DNA from: Glossina fuscipes
Lineage: Eukaryota; Arthropoda; Insecta; Diptera; Glossinidae
Length of the DNA stretch: 64,000 nucleotides
Direction of reading: 5' to 3'
NCBI RefSeq assembly: GCF_014805625.2
Contig: NW_024003472.1
Location: 93,009-157,008 of the forward strand
Shown piece by piece: positions 21,132 to 31,808 of the stretch (its first letter is position 1; each line of letters opens with the position of its first letter). The notes beneath the pieces were generated by a model that was given only the letters and a program-made list of their open reading frames with translations, had not been told where the DNA came from and did no database searches. The position numbers were made by a program, and so were the translations under genes.

Positions 21132-21830
21132 ATGTTTTATCAGTTTCACCATCCATTTACTATGCTTATTAGTGGACCATCAGGGTCAGGCAAAACAACA
21201 TTTTTGAAATATCTTATTCACAATAAGGGTTTCTTGATTAATGTGAAAATTGATCGAATAATTTGGTGTTATGGTGAAGAAAATGCGAAACCTGATATAA
21301 ATAATGTTGTGCATATTGAATATAACAATGGAATACCAGAAAACTTGGAAAATGTTCTCAACGATCCAACTATCGTTGTGCTCGATGACTTAATGATGGG
21401 AGCTTTCAACAAAACGGTTTGTGAACTTTTCACAAATTGGTCACACCATAGGAATGTTTCTGTCATTGTAGTAACACAAAACATATTTCACAAATCGTCG
21501 CACACAAGAGATATTTCTTTGAATTCAAAATATATAGTTGTGTTTAAAAATCCTAGAGATATCCTACAGTTTCAACATTCAGCAAGGCAAATTCATCCAG
21601 AAAATTCATCTGAACTTATGACAATATATAAAGATGTGACTAGCAAACCTCACGGTTATTTATTAATCGACCTTACACAGAGCGTAAATGATTTATTAAG
21701 GTACAGAGCGAACATATTTAATCCGAATTTTTGCTATTGCTTCTGTGATACCGGAGAAAATGACCTTAAAAAAGAGTTTAAAGCGACTGAAGAACCACAA
21801 ACATATGCTGTATGTCCTCAAAACAAATAA
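21132..21830 (+). CDS. Polinton DNA packaging ATPase (FtsK/HerA type)
   Basis: A 232-residue P-loop ATPase that would pump element DNA into a capsid. The Walker A motif GPSGSGKT is at residues 15-22 and Walker B IVVLDD at 81-86, followed by a third conserved strand, VSVIVVTQN (about 109-117), as in genome-packaging ATPases of Polintons and adenovirus-like relatives. Length is normal for the family. The ATG at 21132 directly precedes the hydrophobic strand before Walker A, so the start is well placed. The frame is complete, unlike polymerase and integrase. The end overlaps the next ORF by about 70 bp in another frame. Confidence 0.85.
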   Translation: MFYQFHHPFTMLISGPSGSGKTTFLKYLIHNKGFLINVKIDRIIWCYGEENAKPDINNVVHIEYNNGIPENLENVLNDPTIVVLDDLMMGAFNKTVCELFTNWSHHRNVSVIVVTQNIFHKSSHTRDISLNSKYIVVFKNPRDILQFQHSARQIHPENSSELMTIYKDVTSKPHGYLLIDLTQSVNDLLRYRANIFNPNFCYCFCDTGENDLKKEFKATEEPQTYAVCPQNK

Positions 21831-22113
21831 TAGAAAATTAAGAAGAGCTATACTCAACTGTGCTGATGATGAGTTAATTAAAACTTTGACTGAGATTATC
21901 TTTAACACAATAGCTGGAAACACTAAACTAAAAAATAAAGATTTGAAGGTTTTAAAAAAGTATAAAAAAGAACTTAAGTTCATCTCGAGACCAAACGCGT
22001 CCATAAAGTCTAAAAGAAAGGTTCTTGTGCAGAAAGGTGGTGGCTTCTTACCTATAATCATAGCACCATTATTAAGCGGATTTATCGGAAAATTGTTAGA
22101 CAATGTTCAATAA
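21760..22113 (+). CDS. Polinton small basic protein with QKGGGF motif
   Basis: This is a basic ORF of about 117 residues, starting at the ATG at 21760 inside the ATPase end. It has a helical charged N-terminus (KKSLKRLKNHKHM), a middle ILNCADDELIKTL, and near the C-terminus VLVQKGGGFLPIIIAPLLSG, a hydrophobic glycine-rich segment. The layout (RKLRRAIL...KR..L.QKGGF) recurs in invertebrate Polinton/adintovirus-like elements next to the ATPase and capsid genes, and the protein is thought to be a minor virion or membrane-active protein; I infer this from position and pattern. The frame is intact. Confidence 0.6.
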   Translation: MTLKKSLKRLKNHKHMLYVLKTNNRKLRRAILNCADDELIKTLTEIIFNTIAGNTKLKNKDLKVLKKYKKELKFISRPNASIKSKRKVLVQKGGGFLPIIIAPLLSGFIGKLLDNVQ

Positions 22114-22217
22114 ATTTAAGCCGAAGCTAAATAAAGTAATTTCGATGTACCCAAGGGCACACTTCATATTACTCCAATCTAATCGGAAGTGGATTAAGTC
22201 ACATATGATCATTACAT

Positions 22218-22457
22218 GTGTCACCACGAGTCGTACAACATGGGCGGGGCCTTGGTTCATTCTTCGCGTCTTTTTTTAGAAATTTAAAACCGCTGTTTCT
22301 ATCAGGTTTGAATGCGATTAAAGACCAGGCTATGGATACGGGCAAATCTATTCTCAATGATTTCGGTCGCAAGCTACTCAGAAATATTTTGGCAGAGCAA
22401 AGCAAAAAGGCTTTAAGTAATTTAACAGAAAAAGCAATCAACAAGATATCGTCTTAA
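22218..22457 (+). CDS. Polinton minor virion-type protein, partial
   Basis: The open frame has GRGLGSFFASFFRNLKPLF, followed by a helical tail with LNAIKDQAMDTGKSI and AEQSKKALSNLTEKAI. A short protein with a G-GSFF...LFR...KPL core and amphipathic helix, placed just before the capsid gene, is a regular feature of Polinton-like elements and resembles adenovirus pVI-type internal proteins in layout. There is no ATG at the frame start (GTG at 22218), so the first residues may be lost or belong to a broken upstream frame. Confidence 0.45.
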   Translation: MSPRVVQHGRGLGSFFASFFRNLKPLFLSGLNAIKDQAMDTGKSILNDFGRKLLRNILAEQSKKALSNLTEKAINKISS

Positions 22458-22467
22458 TTTCAATTCA

Positions 22468-22605
22468 AAGTTGGTTGTTCAATTGAAGAATAAAGATAAT
22501 TCTGATGTTACTGAAGATAAATGTGGCGTTGTAAAAAATCTTTTGCATTCCATGTTTCGAAGCGTATCCGTATATTTAAATAACGTATTGGTTTATAATA
22601 GCTAG
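22468..22605 (+). pseudogene. Polinton capsid protein relic
   Basis: A short frame of about 45 codons ends at TAG 22603-22605. The piece VVKNLLHSMF followed by VSVYLNNVLV matches the pattern (N.LLHSLFSQV.V.LNG.LV) of the jelly-roll capsid proteins that are widespread in invertebrate Polintons. Everything downstream of this block is missing: the next 2 bp lead into a convergent ORF. So almost the whole capsid gene has been deleted. Confidence 0.5.
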
Positions 22606-22606
22606 C

Positions 22607-22822
22607 TTATGTTGATACAAAAATTTCCAGATCGTCCTCATTATCGTCAGAAAGTGAAATAATCTTGGAAGTTTGTGACGGTAAAAAGATTACAGAGTCC
22701 AATGTCATCTGAGAATTGTAATTTTCAGTCATCATCATTTCCGCAGTAGATTGATTCTCGTATTCTGTTGATAATATTGATGATAATGATGGTGATATGC
22801 TATTGTTGTTCTTTGGTTCCAT
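22607..22822 (-). CDS. Polinton small acidic ORF at the right TIR
   Basis: A 71-residue ORF with its ATG (22822) at the inner edge of the right TIR; the first codons (MEPK) are almost the same as those of the left gene (MEPN) because the TIR reaches into the coding sequence. It is rich in Ser, Thr and Asn, with an acidic end (DDNEDDLEIF). No motif is recognised. It would be transcribed from the TIR promoter, TATA at 22904-22913. It may be the truncated start of a longer gene whose body was lost with the capsid region. Confidence 0.45.
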   Translation of the reverse strand: MEPKNNNSISPSLSSILSTEYENQSTAEMMMTENYNSQMTLDSVIFLPSQTSKIISLSDDNEDDLEIFVST

Positions 22823-22903
22823 TATAATTTTTTCTATTTTTTTTTAAAGTAATTAACTCACTAACCGATTTACTGGTTTTAGTATTTTTGGAAATAACTA
22901 AAA

Positions 22904-22913
22904 CTTATATAGG
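22904..22913 (-). promoter_or_regulatory. TATA box of the TIR promoter, right
   Basis: CCTATATAAG on the minus strand, about 80-90 bp before the ATG at 22822, with flanking sequence (TCACCAACATTT, TTAGTTATTT, AAAATACTAAAACC) matching the left TIR. Confidence 0.6.
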
Positions 22914-23210
22914 ATGGAAATGTTGGTGAATTTACCTTCAAGCGTTATCTGTAAAATTCCATCTGTCTTTTATTTGTCTCTATAAATACTTTGAAGTGTG
23001 GTCATAAATACCGTTTCATCTTTTTCTCTTTATCATATATAATGCACCATAATACTAGTTCTTTTTCCATTCTCAGCGGGGTATTTATACGAATGGAAAT
23101 AGTGATAATAAAAAATAGAAATGAGGAAGGATCATGAGACGTGTAAGTGTTCTGAAATGCGTTATGGTGAAATAGTCGCATCACCCAGAGTGCACTTAAT
23201 TTTTTTCTTC

Positions 23211-23645
23211 GTGGAAATTTGTGTAGACATGTGTATGCACGACCGTGTCCCTTTTTATATATATATATTTTTTTTTTTGTTATCGGAATCGTAAATAATG
23301 CACATCCTTGAAATAATCCTTTTTGGTTTGGTGATTAAGATGTGTGAAATGAAGAGATGTGTTCGTGGGAGTTTGTGTAGAGACATGCATACACGAACGT
23401 GTTTCTTTTGTCATGTATTTTTTTATTATCGGGATCGTAAGTAATGTGTGTTCTTGTAGGAATCGTTTTTTGGTTTGGTCATTAAGATGCGTGTAATGAA
23501 GAGAAGTGTTTGTGTGAATCTGTGTAGATATGTGCATGCACGATCGTGCTTCTTTTTTCATGTACTTTTGTAAAGGGAATCATAAATAATTCATGTGCGT
23601 AGAGGAATGGTTTTTGTTTGTGTGGGAGAGTGTGTGTAATGGAGG
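23211..23645. repeat. Three tandem approximately 150-bp units in right TIR
   Basis: Units start at 23211, 23365 and 23511, each with GTGTAGA.ATGTG.ATGCACGA.CGTG, then a T-rich stretch, an ATCGTAAATAAT-like motif and GGTTTGGT.ATTAAGATG. The third unit has the perfect palindrome GCACGATCGTGC (23538-23549); the others have degenerate versions. Confidence 0.75.
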
Positions 23646-23872
23646 TAAGATTTTTGGGTGTTTGTTAGCGTGATATGAGGGAGTGTAATTGGAGAGGGAG
23701 GTACATGATGAAATGTGATCGTTGGCATTGGAATCCGTGTTGTGAGGGTAAGTGGAGTGTCATGTCGAATGTGTAGTAGACGTGAGGGATGGTGTTGTTG
23801 GTGGGAACGGGGAAGTGTGTGGACATCGTTCCCCCATATATATACTACTTTCCTGAATATGACTTTAGGTTT

Positions 23873-24760
23873 TCAATAGGTACCGGTATTGGATGGTGGC
23901 AGCGCAACAGCCCGGTGACAAGACTTGCTTCTGGAAACAAATTCTCTCATAAGGGCTTCAGCAGGGCAGAACAATCCGTTTAGTAGAAATTCAAGCTCAC
24001 CGCTAGGGAAGTATAGGTTAAAAGATGAGATATCTCTTACCTGGCTACAATTAAATTGCCTGATGTTTATGTCGTTTATATTCATATCAACATGCAAACG
24101 TATAATATTATCAATGTTGTTCAGAGAGGTGTTAGAGGATAAGAGTGATACTGTAATCATTCTCCGAGGGAGTGGTAGAATTAAGGCGCAATCTTTAGCC
24201 GGAGTAGAAATTATATCAGTAGATTTATTAGTAGATTTATCAAATCGCTCCTGAGCATCTTGTGTGGCATGAGGGATTGAAATCTGACAACCAAACACAG
24301 AAGATGTAAATCTAAGTTGACACACTGACCGACTTTTGCGGACCTTTTAAATAATCTAGAAGCTAAGTGCAGATTTATTATTTCCAACGCTTTTTTTCAG
24401 TATTATTTTCAACGGTGGTTATGCGATCCAGAAGAACCATAGAGAATGGCCCATAATCGCTAATTATTGTCAGATTACTTGCGGATGAAAGATGCTTAAC
24501 GGAGGAAGAAGGTATAACAAGAATCGAACCAAAAGTTTAAGAAATCACGGAATCAATTGGATCCTGAGCCACTGTGTTTTTATATTCATTTACTAGCTTA
24601 CTAGAATCGGAACAGATATTTTGGAGACAAGAATCATGAACTTTCGCTTTGCTTTCAACTTTTAACGAGCTTATGTGACAGCGGCCAAATAAAACAATAA
24701 ATGGAAGGAGAAATAAAAATGGTTTATTTGAAATTGAAAGACGTTTATCTTATTTAATAT
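23873..24760 (-). pseudogene. CR1-like ORF1 fragment next to the Polinton end
   Basis: The 150-residue open frame at 24325-23873 includes RDISSFNLYFPSGELEF and CPAEALMREFV, the C-terminal block of CR1-type ORF1 proteins (compare AISSFKILVP in the CR1 copy at 34754-35236). Further upstream (to about 24760) more broken coding sequence in the minus direction can be followed. The fragment starts 24 bp from the Polinton terminus. Confidence 0.5.
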
Positions 24761-24825
24761 ATTATATTACATTATTTTCACTTTTTGATGCATTATATTG
24801 TATGGAATTTCAATTTAAACAATAT

Positions 24826-25150
24826 TGTTACGAAATTGCCACACTTGGTGATTTCAGTTTTCATGAAACTTAGCCGATTTTCTAAAAAGCAAAGTTGTAC
24901 AGAACGAAAAAAACCATCCAAAAATTAATTGCGCGTTACCTGAATTATGCAGTTGGCGATTGAGGGGAAGATTAACAACTCATACGCTCTCGAATGACCG
25001 TATAGGAAACTGAAGACCAACCATGATTTTTTATTTATTGCTACTCAAATGCCTTGCTGTTATATGTTTTTTATTTACACAAAGTTGTTTATCTTTTCCT
25101 ATGAATTTATATGGTAAGGCAGCTCCTTTACTTCTTGTTGTCGTTTAATA
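24826..25150 (+). repeat. Degenerate LTR related to family 1
   Basis: It starts AATATTGTTACGAAATTGCCACA, and a later block CAGTTGGCGATTGAGGGGAAGATTAAC resembles CAGCTGCCGGTCGATG...AAGATTAGC of the LTR at 3825. The match is patchy; the end is not defined. Confidence 0.35.
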
Positions 25151-26109
25151 AGAAGAGTTATTAAACTTTTCTTAAGTTTATATGTTTTGCAGTTTAAAAC
25201 TTTTAGCTGTGTTTAGCTGATTGTGGGAGATATGATTGAAAAAACTAAATATCAATTATGCATTAAAATATTACTAATTTGTTGCCTTTTTATATCATTT
25301 ATGACCATTTACCTGGTACTGTACTTTTTTAAGTTAGGTAGGTGTCTTCAAAATTATTACAATTATTGATAGGTAACAGGAGCACATAACGATTAACTGA
25401 AATTCTCAGTAGAAATAAAGAATAACTAACTAACAATGTTGCATTAGTCGCCGTCATAAAACAATTGCCAAAACTTAGCTGAAATTTCAAACAGAGGTAA
25501 TTTTATGAAGGGAAAAAAGTATTCTGCGCTACGCTTAGCAACTGATTACTGGCGGTCTGCCATTGGCAGAACCATACAGCTTTGAAATAAGAGGCAAATC
25601 GTCGGTGTGTATGTTCTTTCCATCCGCTCCAAATTTATATACGATATAAACGAAAACTTCTTTTCAAATACGAATCTTATCAAAAAATCACAGACCAAAA
25701 TTTGTTTGTGCACAGAAATATGTTTAAAAAATCGACTCATGTGGGAATTAAAATCATCGCGCAGAGCCCTTGTCCGCTTCATAATGATTGTATTTCACAA
25801 ATATGGCTCCTGTCTGATGAAACAGTTCAAAATTATATTTCCAAGTGTCCTGCCTAATATTTAGATATACATTAACGTCACTCTATTGTGTATTAACATT
25901 TCTTATGTGCATTTCGCAAATTTAAATTTTATGCATCTACGCCCAAAAATGAGGGTATTCATTTCGTTAATAAGTTTGCACCATAAGTTCTATAAAGTAA
26001 AGCAGGATCCCATCGTAATCCCGGCGAGGCGAATAACATCAAGTCACGTTGAACAAACTCAAGAGGATCGATATGGCATCTATAACTACGAAGCCAGAGA
26101 ACAGCCGAG
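25151..26109. other. Spacer without recognisable gene
   Basis: AT-rich with short frames only; nothing recognised. Confidence 0.4.
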
Positions 26110-26880
26110 AATCAAGCATTGGTCTAACTAAAGATGTGTCCAGCTCTTGGCAACATCGAGATCACTAAACTCGTTGGACCCTTTTTTTATAAACCCGTGA
26201 AGGAATCTAGGTATATTAACTGAAACGTCAATGTAGACATCAAAACTGAGTTTAGAGTCGAAATCAAGACCTAAATATTTAGTTGGACACACTTTCCAGA
26301 ATTTGATTATCAACAGGATCAGCAAAGGACAACGTACAACTAATCCAGGCAAATGGCAACCTATATTTTTAGAGTTCAATGCCATACCCTTCGTGACACA
26401 CCAAGTATACAAGAAATTTAACAACGTACAATGCATCAACATCATTTGTTTACCGAAAATTTGAATTTGCGCATAATCGTCAATCACAAATAAATAAAAG
26501 TGACCCAAATTGGTTGTCCTGAGGAACACCGAAAGTAACTGAAGCTTTTCTAGATTGGCAAGAACTGAGCAACACACGTTAGGTGCAACCATTCAGATAA
26601 CTACCAAACCATGACATCACATTATTCGAAAAATCAAGAGGATGCAGACAGCATCTGTTTGCTTGTGGGCGGTAAACAATTTGAAAAGTTGGCTACAAAT
26701 CTAGAAGGTAGGTGGATGTTCCTCTGCCTCTTAAGAAACCATGGTAACAGCGCCGAATAACTAGCGTTAAAACAGAGATGAGCCTTTTTTTACCAATGAT
26801 TCAAACAGTTTGTATAGTGCAGTATGTTGGCAATATCCCAGTAATTCCCAATATATTTTTTAAGCCCACTTTTGTAGCGT
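26110..26880 (-). pseudogene. CR1-like reverse transcriptase relic
   Basis: Heavily mutated RT on the minus strand. Readable remains: ALYKLFESLVKKG (about 26780-26830), HGFLRGRGTSTYLLDL (about 26700-26745, matching QHGFRKGRSTVTNLLEF of the CR1 at 33000), a broken catalytic area, and DFDSKLSFDVYIDV (about 26225-26275). The order agrees with CR1 RT read in the minus direction. No frame longer than 154 residues. Confidence 0.6.
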
Positions 26881-26999
26881 GCTACAACAAAGCTTGTTTC
26901 CCAACACTATGAAAAGAAACCATTTTTCAAACAGTTAAAAAATTTGCTTAAGAGAAAAGCATAGTACCGGGAATGTCGGAAAATATCAAATTTGACAAC

Positions 27000-29900
27000 G
27001 ATATTGTTACGTAACGTTCATGAAGAGCCCAAAAAAGAAAAAACAATTCTAAGTGAATCTAATCATCTAATATAATCTTAACGCTAGACACATCGATAAA
27101 ATCGAATATATTCGTACTTGTGTATTGCTCATTACATATCGAAAATTGGAAATCAACTTGATGTAAAATTGTCGGGTTTACAATTTTGACGGTAGCCATG
27201 GTTACACACCGTATTACATTTTGCAACTCCATTAAAGTCATCCTCATTCCCAGTGAGTAGAATTTCCAAAAATTTAAATATGTCAATTTGTTCTTCTTTA
27301 GGGGTAATAAGTATTATTTCAATGAAATTTGACAACTTCTCTATATGATTTTGTATAAATCTGATCTGTCTATTGTTTGAATCTACTAATTTCTTCTTAA
27401 GAGAAAGAATAGAAATAGTAACAGGGAAGAGAAATTATCTGAAATTGTACTTACGGACCACTTTCCTCTTATGAAAATGGTTGTTCTCTCTTCAACATCT
27501 ACTACAGCTTCCTCATATAACGAGCACAGTTTGTTCTATAATCTTTCATTGATGTTCACGGAAGCCTTTTCTGCCACTTTAAAAGTTCTGTTCTGTTTTT
27601 TTTTATAAAAATAGTCCGGTTGTTTAATCTGTACATTTATAATTCGATCATTTATAATCGACCGAAGTTCAGATGGTGTCGCACGTATCATATCAATAGG
27701 CCTTTCGTCCGTGAAAGAATGAAAGGTTCTGTTATATTCAATGCGTGAAATATCAGGTCAACCAAATCAAATCAAATCAAATGTTCTTTCGAGTTCTAAA
27801 CATCTTGCTATTTGCATCAAAGTGTTATGAAGTTGTTAGAATCGTCTATTAGAAACACTTTCATGGCGGGGTATTTATTATCTGCACATTGAATTGATTG
27901 TGGAATATAGATTTAATGGTTTCCGAGCTTAATTTTTCATTGTCACAAAAAAATTAATTTCGTTTTAGAAAAAATGTATATTAGCTGAAGAATGGGTTAT
28001 TTTACATCTATAATGGTTCTCGATTGGATTGGTAGCACCACAGCAAATTTTGATAACTTATCGGCACATGTAAGGAAAAGTTTCTAGGTTGTAGTGTACA
28101 CATTTATATACGCAATTTCACCAGCATACAACGAAACCATAGTTTCCCATATTGCATCACATTCCGGATGCGTTTGGTACTTTTTCCTATTTTATAGTTT
28201 GCATCTCCTTCTTATTGTGAACTTCGTCATTTTCGGAAGTAATAGTGCAGCCGAATGTGTTTTATATTGTTCTGTGCTGCTCTAGGTGCGTGATTATGCT
28301 CGGTCGTTACTATTTCCTTTTGTTCATTTCGATCAAAAATTTTCAGCACAAATTTCTTCGTGTATCGAGACGTTGCCGTAGGAAAAACCTTGACCAATAT
28401 GTGTTGAATGTATGCCAAGCTTGGTAGTTTCATAGGGAATTGTGTGTGTGACGTTGGTGTTTATTACATCTTGGATTATTTTTATGAGACCTTCTTTGTT
28501 AACAAATTGGATAGTAAGCCTCGTTTTATTCTCAAAATAACAATGAGAGTGCTGCTGGAAAGATGTGTATCTTTCTTAAGAACGATTTGATTCCTAAAAC
28601 AGTTGAACGGCTTGTCAGTGTCAGTCTTTAAGGTACTTCAATGATTGTTCATTTAGAACGATTGCTATATCGCTTGCCTACGCAGTGTATCAACAACTTG
28701 ACTTTTTTTTCCAGACTTATAATATGGTTTGGCATTAAGTTTGTCAATATAAGTTTTCTATCGCTTTAGCATTTCGATCTGAAGCCGTAAATGTAAGGGG
28801 TTGGTGAACGGGAAAAATATTGAGGTGTGTTACACCATAAAAATAACGCTGAATGGTCTTTAAGGCATTTTTGAGATCAAAGATGAATCGACAAAATTTA
28901 TATTTTCCATTATTTGCGGGAAACGTCATTTTTTCCTTATCCTGCTCAGCAAGTCCAATATGATCATATTCAGATTTTCAGCCGAGAGTTATAAAGTAGT
29001 TTACGTTTCCTAAGTTCAATAATATTATCATTATGTTCAGTACGGGGTATTTATCGTCAATTATCTTTTCATTACGCGTCCGAAAAGCTATTACTAGACG
29101 TTTTTTCTTATTATCTAATTCATCGATGCCCTTCTTGTCAACAATCCCGACAATTCCAATTAGCTAAGAATTGTTTTATTTCGCAATTAACAAAATGCGC
29201 TACACCCACCTGACATGGGTGCAACTTTAAATAGAAAGATGAAGCGCCGACCATAGCGGTGATATTAATATTGTAGAATAATGCCTCCTCAGGGTTAACA
29301 CATGTCTTTGTTCTAGTTTTCATTACCTTCTGAAAATTTGCCTCTACAACCGAAGGAATATCCGTTTTTTAAATTTCAATGAAGTTTACGTCTTTGCATT
29401 CAAAAAGATTCATCTGTTGAATGCCAGAGTTCTGGTATAGTTTCCCTCCTCTCAAATCAATGATAGCATTCACTCGGTTAAGCCGATCAACACCTGCTCT
29501 TCCATCAAAAGTAGTTAAAAGCCCTAATAAAACGAAATGTTGCGTTTTCCCAAGCAGATATATTAAGCATTTATTCGTTACTTTTTTCTGGCGATGAAAA
29601 TACTTTGCCATGAAAATTTTATCCAGAGGCGTTATTCCTATTAATTCGCAAAATGTTTTAATGTAGTTTTTTGAAGCTCCTAAATCAACTGAAAATTTAT
29701 TGGTTCTTCTTGTTACACTTCGACTTATGAACGATAATAGAAGTAGGTGGTTTCTTTCTTGGAAAGAATTTCAATGGAAAATATTAGTTTGGGGAAAAAG
29801 AAATCCATTATTTTTATATGAACTTCAGGACTTTATTTAACATGCTTCGGATTGTCCTATTTGGGTCAAATATGCACCGTTTTGTTGTATGATTTGTTGC

Positions 29901-31040
29901 CATTCTAAAGGTAACTTCAAAATGCCTCTCTCATAGAAGTCGTGGTCTCTATTTGCAAAAAACTCTAGTAGTCGATTTTCACAATATTATTAACGTTTTG
30001 AAATTTCGATCAGTATTTCTTACAGATGCTGTTAAATTGTCGTTTCTGAGGCCAATTCATATATCCACCATTATATGAATTGGTTGGTTGTTTAAAATGA
30101 GAAGTTGATGGATCAATCTCTCTAAATTTGGTTTGATCATGCACATTATGTTGAATGTTTTATTGTCCTCTGTTTTTAAGGCGCAAAAAGTTTTTGTCGA
30201 TAGGGGCTTGATTACCGCAATCGCTTGAACATTTTCTTCTGATTGATTTGGTAATCCTTTTTCTGTCTTCATTTGTATTGGCAAAAGTCGTTGCCAAATT
30301 ACAGCGTTAATAATTCGCCTCAACTCCTTGAACTAAAGCTAAGGACGTCGGTAAATCAGACTGACGGGAGAAAAAAGGAAAATCACAGAATGGTTTCCCT
30401 AAAAAGAGAAATGAACACCCAATTGCATCTTGGCGATTCTTTTTATCAACTGACGATACTAAAACTATATGTCATTACCGTTTTGTTTGTTGATTACGAA
30501 GGACTCTCTGAGAACTCTGGATTAGGGTGCTCAGCCCTTGTTCAGTCTAATAACTGGGTCGGCGTCTGCCGGGCTCTTTACCTGTTGCATTTTTACTATT
30601 TTTAATAATAACTGCCTAAGAGTCCTTATTGTCTCTTTCCATGCCACATAATTTTTTAGCTTTCTGTCGAATTCAGCTAGCGATTCCACGACATTTCAAG
30701 GCATTAAAAAGATTGGTCGCATAACATTACAACATCAAAACGTACAAAAGTATAAATAAAAATATTTATATATATTCAACTGGTTGCATGAAACGGACTC
30801 ACTTATTTGATTGATGAAGAGGACTTGCTGAAGAGCTGATGAGTGAGGAATTGAAACCAATCTTATGGCTCTTGCTCTTGTCGATGTCGAATTCAAACAG
30901 ATCGGTAAATCGGTAGAAAATATTTTGATGTAGAAAATAAGACATTGCTTGTTATCCAACGGCAGTAAAGTATCGACATCATCAACAATATCAGTGCTTA
31001 GTGCATTTGGAATCAATGAATAAATCCACTCCACAGAGTC
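27000..31040 (-). pseudogene. Decayed gypsy-type LTR retrotransposon
   Basis: A minus-strand gypsy relic whose domains appear in the expected order despite many stops. Gag-like sequence at about 31034-30060; protease/linker at 29611-29369 (FDGRAGVDRLNRVNAIIDL, CKDVNFIEI); RT from about 29180 to 28744 with EIKQFLANWN, then in other frames the KKGID and DDKYPVLN blocks, and NNGKYKFCRF; integrase zinc domain at 28433-28227 (TEHNHAPRAAQNNIKHIRL). Weak env-like frames occur at 27335-27059 but without a firm motif. No LTR pair was established. The catalytic RT box was not found. Confidence 0.65.
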
Positions 31041-31479
31041 CTCGAAATTTTAGTTAGTTATCAAGAGTTGTTGGCAAATAATGTTGTTGTAGATTATCAT
31101 TGTTGTTTTAGTTGCGAAAACTCTTGCAGTTATAAGGTTTAAACTCTCTGTTGGAATGTTTACGTCAAATTTCTTTAGATGTGGTAGAATTATGCTATTA
31201 CAAAGTGGTCACCAATTTTAGAAGTAATTAGTTTTAACTGTTTCAGCTACACTATTTTCTTCTTCAAATGTTCCACATGTATTTGATGATGAAAATGATA
31301 ATATTGTTACAGGCAGATCTTATATATTTGCGTCGACAGCAACCGGTTGTCTTTATTTATATTCCTAGCGGCCCTTCCAATGATCCTGAGTTTAACTAAC
31401 ATTTAAGACTGAATGGTTTCAATGAATGACATAGCCATATGGAATTGTACTTTATCTCCATATTTATTTATTTATTTAT
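31041..31479. other. Spacer without recognisable gene
   Basis: AT-rich. It contains another ATATTGTTAC at 31299-31308, the start sequence shared with the LTRs elsewhere in the window, but no full LTR could be traced. Confidence 0.35.
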
Positions 31480-31808
31480 TTATTTTATTTTATTTATTTA
31501 TTCCACTTATACAATAAACTCAACTAAAACAAAATGGCAGTCGAGTTCAATTGACTCTTAAGTAAATCTTAAAATTATTTAATAATAAAACTTAGTATAA
31601 GTACAATAAAACAAATAAGGAGGAAAAAAAAAAAAAAAAGAAAAAAAAAAAGCATGTACACAATTAGCATAGAGCCACGCCCACAACCGATACAGGACCA
31701 AATTGCAAGTGAACCCCTAAGCCATCGCAAACATGCATAACCTTGGCAACCGATAATTGTTAACAACAAATTAATTTTCGACTCATAATGACAAAATCTA
31801 AGGTTAAA

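Larger units (their letters stand above)
9526..23849 (+). mobile_element. Polinton/Maverick copy B with nested I-element
   Basis: This self-synthesizing virus-like transposon is identified by its gene set: protein-primed DNA polymerase B, retroviral-type integrase with chromodomain, FtsK/HerA-like packaging ATPase, and small virion-type proteins, between long inverted repeats. The right terminus is at 23849 (ACTACT), followed by TTCCTG, the candidate 6-bp target duplication. The outer approximately 65 bp of the left TIR are missing, where the R1-type element abuts. Without the approximately 5.3-kb I-element insertion it is about 9 kb, well short of the usual 15-20 kb. Most of the capsid genes and a recognisable adenovirus-type protease are absent, so it is defective. 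Confidence 0.88.
22812..23849 (-). repeat. Polinton copy B right terminal inverted repeat
   Basis: It matches 9526-10085 inverted, with an additional segment (about 22975-23200) and extra tandem units. The inner end includes the ATG of the right-hand gene; the outer end is CCCCCATATATATACTACT at 23849. By eye, similarity to copy A starts at TCTGAAATG (23151). Confidence 0.85.

Noticed and set aside
23211..23645. Regular tandem repeats that might suggest a CRISPR-like array
   Set aside because: Only three units of about 150 bp, no short repeat with unique spacers, inside a eukaryotic transposon terminus.
27059..27335. Gypsy env gene
   Set aside because: The position downstream of integrase fits, but the frames are short and lack a fusion peptide, cleavage site or membrane anchor, so they were kept only as weak parts of the gypsy relic.
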